A stretch of 64,000 nt of DNA. It comes from Centrapalus pauciflorus. Lineage: Eukaryota > Streptophyta > Magnoliopsida > Asterales > Asteraceae. The notes beneath the pieces were generated by a model. That model worked only from the letters and a program-made list of their open reading frames with translations, did no database searches and was not told the DNA's origin. The stretch lies in assembly GCA_020465985.1 (NCBI GenBank), contig JAANYP010000149.1, positions 372,001-436,000 on the forward strand. The letters run 5' to 3'. Of this stretch, positions 45,045 to 57,129 are shown one piece after another (within the stretch, counting starts at the first letter, position 1; every line of letters begins with the position of its first letter). Position numbers and translations under genes: made by a program.

Positions 45045-45865
45045 TTAATTAACCTTAGGATCTTGTAGTCTGATGATTTCAGATACTAACATGTCATTGG
45101 TGGCCCATTTAACAATAAATTTAAGTTTATGTCCGTTTACTTTAAATGGCTCACCACCTTTTAGGTCCTGTATTTCTCCCGCACCATGTGGGTAGGTATT
45201 CGTTACAATAAATGGACCTGTCCATTTACTTTTTAATTTACCGGGAAATAATCTAAGTCTTGCATTAAATAACCAAACTTTATTTCCTTTGTTAAATATT
45301 TTATTTTTAATCATTCTATCGTGGAAAACCTTAGTTTTCTCTTTATAAATTTTAGCGCTTTCGTAGGCTTCTCAACGAATTTCTTCCAGTTCATTTAATT
45401 GTAATTTCCTATCAACACCAGCATCATGTAAATTAAAATTAGTGTTTTTGATTGCCCATAGAGCTCGGTGTTCTAATTCCACTGGTAGATGGCAAAGCTT
45501 ACCATACACAAGTCTGTATGGGGACATACCGATTGCTGTTTTAAATGCGGTTCTGTATGCCCATAAAGCATCCTCCAAATTTTGAGACCAATCTTTACGA
45601 TCAGGTTTGACAGCTTTCTCAAGGATTCTCTTGATCTCTCTATTAGAGATCTCGACTTGTCCGCTTGTTTGCGGATGATAAGGCGTTGCTATTCTATGAT
45701 TAACTCCATACTATTTAAGGAGTCTAGCAAAATGCTGATTATTAAAATGTGACCCTCCGTCACTAATGATAGCCCTTGGAATACCGTGTCGTGCTAAAAT
45801 ATTTCTTTTAATAAATTTACACACAACCCGATTATCATTAGTGCGTGTAGCTTCTGCTTCCACCT
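45045..45865 (-). pseudogene. pol: Gypsy integrase IN1, C-terminal part
   Basis: Starts inside the core (EATRTNDNRVVCKFIKRNIL, HGIPRAIISDGGSHFNNQHF with the second catalytic Asp). It continues through GVNHRIATPYHPQTSGQVEI-type sequence (third catalytic Glu) with stops near 45712 and 45370. Then EDALWAYRTAFKTAIGMSPY and the C-terminal GNKVWLFNARLRLFPGKLKS, KWTGPFIV domain. It is cut at 45865, where GCTTCTGCTTCCACC is followed by X2 sequence instead of the CATTTGGAAAC seen in IN2. Confidence 0.85.
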
Positions 45866-46350
45866 GCAGTCGGCGGAACAAAGTGAGGAGGCATCTGGTC
45901 TGGGAGATCCTGCATGCCATGCGCCGGATATCGCTGATAAGTATCTACGGCAGGGTTATAGGCCTGGTAGTCGAGCATCGAGTAATCCTCATAAGACTGA
46001 TATTGCATACCGGCCATGGAGTCCTCGTGGTATCGGACTCCCTCCCAATATGCCCAGTCATGGTGTTGGTAGTAGGCATTTTGGTATGCCAAGGATCTCT
46101 GCCCATCCTGTAACTGATCTACCCGACCCGCTAAGTGATCGGACCCTATCATAAATATGGGTCATACGCCCATTCATCTCATCTAGCCTCTGGGTCACAT
46201 CCTTTCGGAACTCACCCTGACCCACGACTATATCCTCAATCCGCCTCATCATGCGGTCAAAATCAAAACTGTCATTACCTCGACTGCGCGAGGTAGACGC
46301 ACCTAGGTTTGGCTCAGAATGCCAAACTTCCACCTCATTGGCGGCCTTCT

Positions 46351-46394
<44 letters not shown>

Positions 46395-47347
46395 CATCCT
46401 CATTATAGTCCTCGATATACGACTTATTTGTCTCTTTGTCGAATATCTCGAACCCTTCGTCAACTTCCCTAAAAAATAAAGGTAGGGAACATGGTGGCCG
46501 TAATGAACGTCGCCGAAATGGGGTATAGTAGGGAATCGGGTGAATGTGAGCCCGTCCTCTCAAGGAACTTGGAGATCGACCAAGCATGGGGGATGATCGT
46601 CCTCTCTCTTGTGTCGTAGATGGCCATAAATCATTCATGATTGTCCATGCAAAGGACAGTGTGGGCCTACCCTTAAGAAGGGCGTGAAGGACAGTGACAT
46701 ACCTATGCCTGACTTTGGTCAGGTCACTATCACGAGGTAAGATGTTATTCACAAGAATCTTGTGAAGCACCTTACACCTTGAAGATAAATCCTTTCAGCT
46801 TTAGTAAGTGGAGGACTCGGACTCCAAAATGGATGGGATCAAGACTCTATTAACCTGCTCTGTCCACTCCCTTGACCAAGTCATCTCAGTGTAGGCCAAT
46901 TAGGCCTCATTCCTATACTCGTACCCTTGCTGGTCAGACCCTTCGTAGCCTACCACAGTATCTAAATTAAATAATTGGTGAAGGATTTGTGCATCCATCG
47001 CCACGTCCCTACCATAGACGGTGCCTATCAACCTATAGTCGTTTGCTGAACGAGCCATCTCCCTCCGTAGGGTAGACATCCACTCGACTACATCAGATTG
47101 TTAAATATCATTACCACCCAACTCAAACACACCTTCCCACCCCCAAATAGTCAAAATGATATGGGATCCCGTAATCATCAAAATCACTCCTCTTAACCCT
47201 CTTTTCAGTCAACACTTTATTAGAATATTTCCTATATAAAAACAAATGTGTTCTAATGTGTTCGGGGTGTTGAGATAAAAGGAGGTTTGGAGACCAATCT
47301 ATTGGGATATCAACATTTTGGGTTCGTTGTCTCGTTCTCCTTGCCAT
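45866..47347 (-). pseudogene. Gypsy ORF X2, decayed and 3'-truncated
   Basis: ATG at 47347, start identical to X1 (MARRTRQRTQNVDIP, FLYRKYSNKVL). Broken by a frame change near 47125, stops near 47101 and 46907, and a frameshift in the (GA)n run. Preserved segments: MLHKILVNNILPRDSDLTKV, VLHALLKGRPTLSFAW, GFEIFDKETNKSYIED, FRKDVTQRLDEMNGRMTHIYDRV, YNPAVDTYQRYPAHGMQDL. It ends at the junction with IN1. Confidence 0.8.
46352..46392. repeat. (CT)n microsatellite inside X2
   Basis: About 20 CT units. On the coding strand it reads as Arg-Glu repeats. X1 has only a short version at this site and X3 a longer one. Confidence 0.97.
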
Positions 47348-48659
47348 CTACAATTTGTGCCAACCAACCATAATATGCATGAGATAAATCAAATAATGTA
47401 AACTATAATTGCAATTTTCATAATTACGTTCACTTAAAAAGATGCACTATATATGTATACTCTTTTACACTCACATTTTGCATCCAATATATATAGTCTA
47501 TAATTTGCCATTATTTTAAGCACTAAACATTTATCATATTTAAAAAAGAAACATTTAGCATGTAAAATTAATTTTTAAGCTAGCCACCTAAGTTTATAAT
47601 TTTAACAATATATGCACATTTATGCAACCAACTTTAAAACTTCAAATTAATTTCTACAAATTAATCCTGACAAATTAACAAACTTAACACATAAACACAT
47701 ATCTCATGAAACATACATCAAGGTTATCATCAAAATCATGCAATTTTACATACTTTGACTCTAAAAAGTCAAAATCACCATGAAAACTCCATGGATGATC
47801 ATGAAGCTCAAGCTTTCTTTTTTGCTCAAAAATATGAAATAAGTTGCAATAATTCGATAAAAACACTAACCTTGGTGATTGGAAGCTTTACTTGATACAA
47901 ATCTAGTTTTTTTCTTCCACACTTTCTCAACCCAAAAATCTTTAAAAATGGATGAAACTACCCACAAAGAGGTGATTTCTAGACTAGATCTTGGATATTT
48001 ATGAAAATGTAGGTGTTTTGAAGCTTAAATTTGCAAATTTTGGGCACAAAAATGATGTTTTTGGGAGAGAGCCGCACACCCAACCGTGGTTTCTTGTTCT
48101 AGGGTTGTGAAAATGGTGAAATGGGGCTCAAAACTGAATTTTAAATCGATGGGACGCAGGGCCAGCGCAGACCTACGCCCGCCCCCCTACGCCCAACTCT
48201 GCTAAATTTTCATTTTTTACTGTTTTGGTACGCGGGGCTGTAAATCTTTCTAATTTTTGATATGGAATGTAGTCTAAAATTTTTTTTAGGGCTAAATTAA
48301 TTAATTAATTTTATCATTATAACCTACCATCCCCAACTTAGACTTTTGTGAAGTCCTCGTCATATCAAGATGACTTTATCGGTTAAGAACATAGAAAGAT
48401 AGATCGGTACATATTCCTTATTCAAAATAATTAAAATTAAACAAATAATAAAACAACAGAATTCAATTTTTTATAATTCAACTTAAATAGACATCACACT
48501 TTAAAATTAAAATAAAAATAAAGTACTATTACAATCCAAATAACATAAATAAACAAACCAAACCATCACATCAGAAAAAAAAATAAAATACAAACCATAC
48601 TTAAGGTTTTATCACACGTAATTAAAATAAATATTCAAATAATTATAAAATGCATCATT
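47348..48659 (-). other. Spacer between Y2 and X2, LTR-like block with internal PPT
   Basis: No ORF. It is collinear with 28357-29924 except for the short AT run. Contains TAAGTTGGGGATGG in element sense (about 48327-48340) and a mutated GC palindrome AGCGCAGACCTACGCCC at 48164. Confidence 0.65.
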
Positions 48660-49881
48660 CGGTCTGAGATGTGACGGTTTCTTCCAACTCTTCGACAGTG
48701 ATCTGAAGGTTGGTGAGCCAGTCTGAGTGCGTGTTAAACAATTGCTCATTCTTCTTTTGTTTTTCCCGAAGCATTTGGATCTACTTAATCAAAATGTTGT
48801 TTGCGTTTACTAAACCTCCAACTGTTTCCTTCAACTTGTGCACTTGATCCCAAACAAGATCAACGGTCTCGACCCTCTTCCATAGCCTCTGATCATCTTC
48901 ATCAGCTTACATTTGGGCTTTTCCTTTATTATTCTGTCGTTCATGGCTTTGAAAGGGAATTGGGTTACTTTAGTAGACTTTGGACAACGAATTTGGAAAC
49001 CCCTCTCCGTACGTTCAAAAACTAGCCATACCATCATAAATCTTGTAAACCATAAGGTATTTGGGTTAAGGATCTGTATGGGCAAATCCTCAGACACAGT
49101 CTTTTCTATCACAAATAATTCGGTTAACATCCTACGATGGTGGTAACTTATCCCTTGGCCTAAGACATGACATTCTCACAAATTTTGCATGATGATGTAC
49201 CCTAAGGATATTGTCGGGTGTCCAGTCATTAATGCGTGTACTACAGGAATCTCTTGTGGTTTCACAAATGTGGTTATGTTAAAGATAACAAACTTCCACA
49301 TAACTTTGGCTAACGGGCATAAATCACCTATATTGAAGGCGGTATAGGTCTGGGCATGTCTAATCGAAATACCAAAAATGGTTGCTATCATTTGATCCCA
49401 TTGATTAGTCCATTTGTTAACTGTACGCATTCTATCCCCCTGGGTATTAGACAATGTTCTGAACTCCATAGGACGAGGTGTTTCGGTGTCAATTAAGAAT
49501 TCTTCATATAATTTTTCTCTAGAGATGAACACCTCTTTGTTTCCAACCCTTCCCACTAGTTCAAAATCTTGTTCCTCAGATCTCTCAATCCTACGCATTG
49601 TGGCGAATAACTATTGGATTAAACTAGTATGAAAATACAGAAGTTTCCTTCGTATGGCTTCAGCCCATCCTAGCCTCTCAAAACACTATAATATTTCAAA
49701 ATTATTAAAATCAGACTCTTTTAGGGTACGCTCTGTAAGAAACCTAGGGGGTTTACCATTGTTAGTGTTTGGTGGAATTTCAGGGAACTCCACATGAGTG
49801 GTTTTTCAAAACGAACATCCCTAGGGTCGTGGGTTCTCATTCTAGGTTTTTGGAATGTTCCAGGACGGTTACCATTTTCAT
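48660..49881 (-). pseudogene. Gypsy ORF Y2, decayed
   Basis: Collinear with Y1. Preserved: MRRIERSEEQDFELVGRVG, VFISREKLYEEFLIDTETP, KWTNQWDQMIATIFG, VVHALMTGHPTISLGY, MLTELFVIEKTVSEDLPIQI, FTRFMMVWLVFERTERGFQI. Frameshifts lie near 49600 and 49150. A small deletion replaces HHQHTTYV-type sequence, and TAA occurs just after the position of Y1's second ATG. The C-terminal helical tail (VYKLTE-like to TVTSQTE) is still recognisable to 48660. Confidence 0.8.
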
Positions 49882-50152
49882 GATAATGGGTTGACATCTA
49901 AAAATAATGGAAAAAAAAACCAAGGATTAAAAATGTGGGGTTTTTATTATTTAATTTAAATCCTAATTCTAAACACAACGAAGTTCAAGAGGATGAATCC
50001 TCCCCAAGTTAATTGGGTACACACAAGTAACACAAATAAGCAAATAAACACGCTTAAAAACAATTAAGTTCAAATAATCAAATTACTCTGGGTTGCCTCC
50101 CAGAAAGTGCTAAGTTTTACGTCTTCTGCCAGACGTACTGCTCCTAAACTAA
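49882..50152 (-). other. Short spacer between IN2 and Y2
   Basis: Non-coding, 270 bp. It lacks the about 725-bp LTR-like block present at the equivalent place in unit 1. Retains TTATTATTTAATTTAAATCC and a CCTCCCCAAGTTAATT motif (PPT-like in element sense) at about 49998. Confidence 0.6.
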
Positions 50153-51300
50153 TTAATTAACGTTAGGATCTTGTAGTCTGATGATCTCAGATACTAACAT
50201 GTCATTGGTGGCCCATTGAACATATAAGTTAAGTCTATGTCTGTTTACTTTAAATGGCTCACCACCTTTCAGGTCCTGTATTTCTACCGCACCATGTGGG
50301 TAGCTATTCGTTACAATAAATGGACCTGTCCATTTACTTTTTAATTTACCGGGAAATAATCTAAGTCTTGCGTTAAATAACCAAACTTTATTTCCTTTGG
50401 TAAATATTTTATTTTTAATCATTCGGTCGTGGAAAACCTTAGTTTTCTCTTTATAAATTCTAGCGTTTCGTAGGCTTCTCTACGAATTTCTTCCAGTTCA
50501 TTTAATTGGAATTTCCTATCAACACCAGCATCATGTAAATTAAAATTAGTGTTTTTGATCGCCCATAGAGCTTGGTGTTCTAATTCCACTGGTAGATGGC
50601 AAAGCTTACCATAGATAAGTCTGTATGGGGACATACCGATTGGTGTTTTAAATGCGGTTCTGTATGCCCATAGAGCATCCTCTAATTTTTGAGACCAATC
50701 TTTACGATCGGGTATGACAGTTTTCTCAAGGATTCTCTTGATCTCTCTATTAAAGATCTCGACTTGTCCGCTTGTTTGCGGATGATAAGGCGTTGCTATT
50801 CCATGATTAACTCCATACTGTTTAAGGAGTCTAGCAAAATGCTGATTATTAAAATGTGACCCTTCGTCACTGATGATAGCCCTTGGAATACCGTGTCGTG
50901 CCAAAATATTTCTTTTAACAAATTTACACACAACCCGGTTATCATTAGTGCGTGTAGCTTCTGCTTCCACCCATTTGGAAACATAATCTACTGCCACTAA
51001 GATGTACTCATATCCAAATGATTTAGGAATGGTCCCATAAAATCAATACCCCATACATCAAATATTTCTACAATTAATATCGGGGTCATAGGCATTTCAT
51101 TTCTTTTTGCAATGCCACCAGTTTGCTGGCATCTTGTGCATTCCTTAACAAACTCGTAGGCATCCTTAAAATATCGTGGGCCAGAAAAACCCACACTGCA
51201 ATATCCGGCGGCCATTTTTCTTTGCGCTGAAATGGCCACCTCATGCATACGCTTGGCAGTGTTTAAGAATATCTTCGGGTTCTGAGTTAGGGACACACCG
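50153..51300 (-). pseudogene. pol: Gypsy integrase IN2
   Basis: Nearly complete integrase. A zinc-binding region has CTRCQQTGG. First catalytic Asp in VWGIDFMGPF, second in RAIISDEGSHFNN, Glu in PQTSGQVEIFNREIK. Then EDALWAYRTAFKTPIGMSPY, PVELEHQALWAIK and the C-terminal domain GNKVWLFNARLRLFPGKLKS to LQDPNVN at 50153. It is broken by one frame change near 50420 and one at 50997-51000. The HHCC His region is divergent (MHEVAISAQRKMAAG). DDE residues are kept. This style of integrase is typical of Athila/Tat gypsy elements. Confidence 0.88.
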
Positions 51301-51825
51301 TCTTATAATTTGATCTGCTCCTATTTTAAATGGATCAGGCTCATCCCAAATGTATTGCCTTGCTTCAGCATAGAAATATTTTCTTTGTTGTGAGTTCCAG
51401 TTGCTCTGGCAATCTTCCTGTTACGAAATAATTAACTAAATTCGCAAACCAGGGAATTTTAGATATAGATAATAATTGCTCATCAGGGAAGAGTCCCTGA
51501 TTTGATCAGTTGAGTTTGTTGGAATTAGTTGAAGCCTTGATAAATGATCGGCAACAACATTTTCTGTGCCTTTCTTATCCTTAATTTATAAGTCAAATTC
51601 TTGCAATAGAAGGATCCACTGAATCAATCTAGACTTGGCATCCTTCTTTGCCAATAAATATCTTAAAGCACTGTGGTCAGAGTACACAATTACTTTTGCC
51701 CCCCAAATAAAGGATCTGAATTCATCAAGGTCAAACACTACAGCTAATAGCTCTTTTTCTGTAGTTGTGTAATTCATTTGTGCCTCATTAAAAGTTTTAC
51801 TTGCATAGTAAATCACCACTGGCTT
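51301..51825 (-). pseudogene. pol: Gypsy RNase H and linker, RT absent
   Basis: VIYYASKTFNEAQMNYTTTE, ELLAVVFDLDEFRSFIWGAK, VYSDHSALRYLLAKKDAKSR, LIQWILLLQEFDL (RNase H-like, 51819-51586). After a stop, IKDKKGTENVVADHLSRL leads to integrase. Upstream the reading passes straight into gag sequence at about 51826, so RT (no YxDD) and protease are missing. Confidence 0.82.
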
Positions 51826-53473
51826 CTTCTCAAACTTTGGGTGTTGGAATATCTACTTTAATTGGCTCTTTAAAAGAAACCTTCTTAGGAACCTCTTTTT
51901 CCTTTGGATCCTCTTTCTCCTCATACACGACTTCAGTGTCGGTATCTTCTTCTACCTCTTTTTCTTTAGGCATCTCTATTTTATTGTCTACCTCTCTTCC
52001 ACTCCTTAATGTGGTTATCTTAGCTATTTTATTAACTTCGTTAATCTCATGTTTCTTATCTTTGTTATGATGATGGGCGTGTGAAGGATTGGGAACAGTA
52101 TTGCTAGGAAGCTTCCCCTCCTCACGCCTGGTAAGCGACTCAGCTATCTGACCCATCTGGCGAGTTAACATCTCCATGGTCTTAGTACTGATAGTTGATT
52201 GCTGTTTCATAAAGTCAGCAAATTCTACGAATTGCGCAGAAGTCATATTTGATTCTACTTGGAATTGTGGTTGATCACGATGATTTGATTTATATTATCG
52301 CTCATCCTTAGCTGCTGAAGTTGAACCATATTGATATTCTCTCTTTGGTGGTTCATATCTTGGTTTGGATTGATGATCGGTAGGTTGGTCATTTTTCCAT
52401 CAAAAGTTGGGATGGCACTTGAGGACATGCGTCGGAATGATGCGATGGATCTCCGCATGTAACACAATTAATTTATACGCTAGGGTTTGAAAAACCCTTC
52501 ATTAATCGATCCATTTTCTTTCCTAATTCTGAAATCTCAGTTTTAACCTCACGTTTCCAGGCATTATCTATGCCCATAACTTGAACTCCTATACTATTTT
52601 CAGAACCAGCTTGGACTTTAAGACCTTTTCCGAGTTGATTAAGCAACTCCAAAGCTTCATCGTCTTCTTTACCTAAAAATGTGCCTCCTGTGGCAGCTAT
52701 GATCATATTACAACTCTCTTGACTCACACCATCGAAGAATGTTTTGATAAGCATCCATTTGGGTACCTCGTGGTGTGGACAAGCTCTCAATAATTCGTTC
52801 ATACGATCGAAGGTTTAGTAGAATTGTTCGCCCGGTTTTTGTTTAAACCCGGTAATTTCCTTTCTTTTCTCGGTTGTTTTACTAATGGGGTAATATTCAT
52901 TAAGGAATTCTCGTTTCATTTGATCCCATGTTGTAATGCTATTGGTTGGTAAGGATACGAACCAATTCTTCGCTTTCTCTTTTAACGAGAAAGGAAATAA
53001 TCGAAGTTTTAAACCGTCGGTGGTTATACCTTGAACATGGTTTGCTTTACAAGTAGCTGTGAACTCAGCTAGATGTTCATAGGGTTCCTCACTTAGCATC
53101 CCTCGAAAGATCGAGAGAATTTTAAATAATTGAGGACGAACTTCGGGTTCGTTCTCGTTTTCGGTAACGAATTGGAGACGGATCAGCACATCACCTGGAC
53201 GGTAATGCGACTCAAACGTACGTCTCGGTTGATCACCCATTCTAGTAACTATGTGCTCGGGTTCTTCTTGATCACGATTTTGGCGCTTTCTAAATTAGGA
53301 ATCTCTAAATCGGGAATTTCTGAGTCAGGAATTTCTTCCTCTTGTGCATTTAAATTCTTCGTGATTAATTGTTGATTTTGAATCCTGACAGTCTTTCGGT
53401 TCGATCTCTCTACTTTTTCAATTTGAGGTTCGAATTGTAGCGGCAATCCTTTAGCCGATCGACGTGGGTGCAT
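51826..53473 (-). pseudogene. gag: Gypsy G2 gag
   Basis: Starts MHPRRSAKGLPLQFEPQ at 53473. The Retrotrans_gag core is at 53240-52815: PRRTFESHYRPGDVL, LFKILSIFRGMLSEEPYEHL, LRLFPFSLKEKAKNWFVSL, TTWDQMKREFLNEYYP, TGFKQKPGEQFY. It continues with LLRACPHHEVPKWMLIKTFF, the tail ELGKKMDRLMKGFSNP, and LTRREEGKLPSNTVPNPSH (51830-52246), a signature found in Athila-type gag. Stops or frameshifts occur at about 53245, 52810, 52470 and 52250. There is no clear CCHC knuckle; a Cys/His-containing stretch near 52460 (CYMRRS) is degenerate. Confidence 0.85.
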
Positions 53474-53690
53474 ACACTGAATAAGTTACTATTAAAGATT
53501 AACACTTAATTAAACTAATATTTTTGGTGGTAACCTAGAGCACTACAATTACCTTTTTGAATTTAATTTTTTTTAAATAATTATAAAATAAAGTAAAATA
53601 AAGATTAAAAATAACCAATGAAAGGAACTTAAACCTAATTACTTAAAACTAAGGCAACAAACTAACTTTAAACCTAAACTATCGTTACAC
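53474..53690 (-). other. Leader of gypsy G2
   Basis: A/T-rich, non-coding interval between PBS and the gag start. Nothing else recognised. Confidence 0.6.
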
Positions 53691-53708
53691 TCCCTGGCAA
53701 CGGCGCCA
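53691..53708 (-). promoter_or_regulatory. Primer-binding site, Asp-type tRNA (gypsy G2)
   Basis: Element sense TGGCGCCGTTGCCAGGGA, complementary (one mismatch) to the 3' end of plant tRNA-Asp (CCGGCAACGGCGCCA). It lies six bases inside the LTR. This PBS type is common in Athila/Tat gypsy elements. Confidence 0.9.
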
Positions 53709-53714
53709 AAATTC

Positions 53715-54146
53715 TGACGGGCCGTCGTTGTGACCCGCCAATTTAATCCTTAAATCCACTAATTAGCTAGAGAAGTAAGGGTCGAATCCACATGGATTGT
53801 GGTCGTAATTAGGATTAGTTTATAAGCCTTATAAGTTAAGTTTATTGAAAGCATTTAAATTGTGAAATTATGGATTTGAATGAGTTGTTTAGAGTAATGA
53901 TTTGCTATTGCTTGTAACTAAAATTAAGAACGAAGTGACTAACGAAGAAGATAAACAATCAAGAGACGAATAACCATTCACAGAATCACCTCAAGCCAAT
54001 TTGCTCTGAATTCTCTCGGATTGCTTCTTTTTATCATCTTGGCCCTGAAATACAAACTTGGAGCAATAATATGGATTTTACGAAGTATCAGTGCTTAAAT
54101 GATATCATAATATGACTCAGAAACTGTATAAATTATAGACTTATCA
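53715..54146 (-). repeat. 5' LTR of gypsy G2, internally deleted
   Basis: Plus-strand TGACGGGCCGTCG to GACTTATCA, 432 bp. It matches both ends of 24814-25925 but lacks the middle (equivalent of about 25100-25780), including the GC palindromes. Outer flank TCTGA. Confidence 0.88.
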
Positions 54147-54149
54147 TCT

Positions 54150-56459
54150 GATAGACACCGGTGGTTGTCTATTACCTAATCGTGACATCACGCTAGAGTT
54201 TGTCTCCGAACTTTGAGAACTACTCACGCTCGCATCACCAGGCACTGATTTCAAGGTAGGTTGTTCTTGTTTCCCTTGGGTCGGTGTAGACTCAGTCATC
54301 TTATCAATTGACTTATTTTACGCACTCTTTGTCTTAGGTGTCTCACTAATGTCATGATTGTTTGTATCAACTGCCTTGCCCATCTCCTATTGTTTCTTAT
54401 CACTTACAGTTTAAGACTTATCTGGTTTTGGCATACTACTAGACTCCACAAACTTTACTGTTTTCTTAACCTGAGGAGTAGGTGTTGACACTTTTGCTGC
54501 CTCATTGGCCTTAACTTCCTCTGATTTGACTGATTCCATAGTCTCATCTTGAGGAGTAGGTACCTAGTTGCTATTAAAGGGTAGAGGCACATCTTGATAA
54601 CCTAGGCCAGTCAGCTTCTTGGACTGTCTCTGGGAATCTATGATTTTGCCTAAAGTCAAGGACGAATTCCTAAACTTTTCAATCTTGCTATTCACCTCAG
54701 CCACCCTAACCCTAGCATCTGCTAATTCTTTATCTTTCACGGAGATCTCTTTGGTTATTGATTCTAAATGCTCATAAATTAGTTCATTCCTAACACATTG
54801 TTCACTCAATTTGTCTTTTAGAACTATCCTATCTTTGAGCATCAGCTTTCAGCTTAGCCTTAAGATCTTCCTTAATGTCTAATAAGGTAGCATTATCAAA
54901 TTTTAATGATTGTATTTGAGAAGTCATCAAAGTAAGTGTTCCTAGTACTAGATTAAATTTATCATTCAAAGTAGTACATAAAACACATAAATAATGCAAG
55001 GTAGAAAAGTTGAGAGTTACCTTTTTATAGTTGGCCATCTGAGCTGCAAACTCCAAAGAAGTCAACTTCTCATTGTTCTCAAGTTCAAATGTATCTGAAT
55101 CGGACTGTTGGGTATCCTCTTCCTTTTCTTCTTCTTCTCCCGTATCCATTTTTGTCACTTCAGCCATGAAAGCTCTAGTGTTTGTCTCTGGATGTGCATT
55201 CCAATCATATGTACTATCTAACTGTTTGATAGACGACGCGTTTGTCAGTAAACCAGCCACTGACGCCTGATTCCCTGAACCGGTAGTTGTCTGATGTCTG
55301 AGTTATGATAATTATCTCTCTTGGGTCTTTGACACTCTCTCATAGAGTGTCCCAACCCCTGACAGTTGTAACACTTGACTTTTGACTTTTCAAAGCCTAC
55401 ATTGTTCACACTGATATTTCTTCCAGTTCGTTTCATAAACCTTTAAACTCTCTGTGTGACCATGGTCAGTTGCCATTGTAGGTCCATCTGTTCCAAACCA
55501 TCAGGATCAACCTGATCATAGTCCTCCTCCCATAGTGCCACATCATTGATCTTCCCTTGAATACAGTTCCTGTAAGCTGCTACAAAGGATGCTAGAAGCT
55601 TGAGTTGCTCCTCTACAGATTTAGCACTCATTGGCATTTTTGTGTATCCCTGAGATGATGATCCTGAAGGATAACTCTATATTTGATCATCTGGTTTTGA
55701 GAAACCCAGAAAGGCCCTACCATTTGATTCTTGTGTTTATTCTGATATACCCTCTTGTTCTCTAGTGTAGAACATTGTTGCTCGAGACTAAGATGCACCA
55801 GAAGTTGATGGCTTAGACTTACCGAAGTACATCTCAGGATCTTGTACCTGATCATATTCCATCTCCTTCTTTTGTAACTTGAAGTTATGAGCTCGTAGCA
55901 TCCCTGTAACTTCTTCAAGAGACAAAGTGTCCAACTTCTCTTGATCATGCTTCAATAAAGTGGTATACGTCTCCCACTTAGACGGTAAAGCATCCAAAAG
56001 CTAATGCACTTTCTCAGATTCTCGATACTCAACTCTGTAGTTATCAAGTTCAGTCAATAGGTGATAAAATCATTTGATTACTTCATCTAAACTCTAATTC
56101 TTCACACTCTTGAAGATTGCATAATGTTGTTTTAACAAGTCCGTTCTCCATTTCCTTACTTGAGGATTTCCCTGATACCTTCACTCCAAAGCCTCCCAAA
56201 GTTCTTTCGAGGTTCGGTGATGTTTGAAGGTATGTAGAATTTTCAAAGGTAACGACATCTTAATGGAAGATAAGGCTTGATTTTCGGCTTCATAAATTTT
56301 CTTATCCTCATCCTTCTTTTGTTGATATGACAGAACTTTCATCCGGCCTTCGAGTTCCTGAGTTGGAGGAACATACCTTTCGTCAATACATATCCACATA
56401 CGCATGTCCTTGTACCGATAAGTCTGCAAACCTATCCTTCCACCAGTAATAGTCTTCAA
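54150..56459 (-). pseudogene. gag: copia D gag
   Basis: MKTITGGRIGLQTYRYKDMR at 56459, PTQELEGRMKVLSYQQKK, HHRTSKELWEALE. Stops and shifts follow, then MDALPSKWETYTTLLKHDQE and SVEEQLKLLASFVAAYRNC. Zinc knuckle CYNCQGLGHSMREC at about 55390-55350 is intact in its Cys/His spacing. Coiled coil: SIKQLDSTYDWNAHPETNTR, LHYLCVLCTTLNDKFNL, KLSEQCVRNELIYEHLESIT, and SRKLTGLGYQDVPLPFNSN-like sequence. The tail to 54150 is Lys/Ser/Thr-rich and full of stops. At least five frame breaks. Confidence 0.85.
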
Positions 56460-57115
56460 TCTTCATAAGCTTTGGTGGTGATTAGATTTACCAACTTCGT
56501 GATCAATTTCCATGAATCTGTGCAAACCTGTCATTCTCGAAACCTTTTGTTCACGGACTTAAATTAATTAATTTTTTAAAATAAATTTTAAACAAGTTCG
56601 TATGGACTTATTATACGTTCGAACGAATTTAATTAAATTAGTTTTAAAAAATTAAATTCGTGAACACCAAGTTCGTGATAAACAAGTTCGTGAATTCCTA
56701 GTCCTTGACAAATTCGTGAGTTATGTTCGTACGAACTTAGTATGCTATGTTCGTGGAACCCTAATTCAGACAAGTCCGTGGAACCCTGAATTCTGACAAG
56801 TTCGTGCACCGCAAGTTCTTGAAGGAACCTATCACTGACAAGTTCGTGATGCCCTTAATTCCTAATAAGTTCATGCGCTGCAAGTTCGTGAACGAGTCAA
56901 AAATCAAAATTTTCAAAAACTCAGATTAATTCAACGTTTTTATGGCTGAAAATGATGAATCCCACTGATTCAATGAACTTAGATGATCATAGACTAGAAA
57001 AACTGATCAAAAAAACATATAACTTTTGAGAAAATCGTGTATTATCCGGAAATACGCCAAGAAACTTTTGAATGTTCAACGAAACGTGAAGAACACGAAG
57101 AACACTCAAGTAAAT
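56460..57115 (-). other. Leader of copia D with GTTCGTGAA repeats
   Basis: Non-coding, nearly identical to 22513-23121. Repeated CAAGTTCGTG, GACAAGTTCGTG and ATTCGTGA motifs. Confidence 0.8.
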
Positions 57116-57127
57116 GCTCTGATACCA
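57116..57127 (-). promoter_or_regulatory. Primer-binding site of element D (iMet)
   Basis: GCTCTGATACCA on the plus strand, two bases from the LTR start at 57130. Confidence 0.93.
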
Positions 57128-57129
57128 CT

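Larger units (their letters stand above)
45866..54146 (-). mobile_element. Athila-like gypsy element G2, 5' portion with RT deletion
   Basis: In minus order: 5' LTR (54146-53715), Asp-type PBS, gag, RNase H, integrase, Y2, X2 truncated at 45866. Protease and RT are missing between gag and RNase H. The X2 3' end, 3' UTR, PPT and 3' LTR are missing, because X2 joins IN1 of G1. The LTR outer flank is TCTGA while the G1 LTR flank is GGGGA, so G1 and G2 do not share a target duplication and are not simply the two ends of one insertion. Confidence 0.8.
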
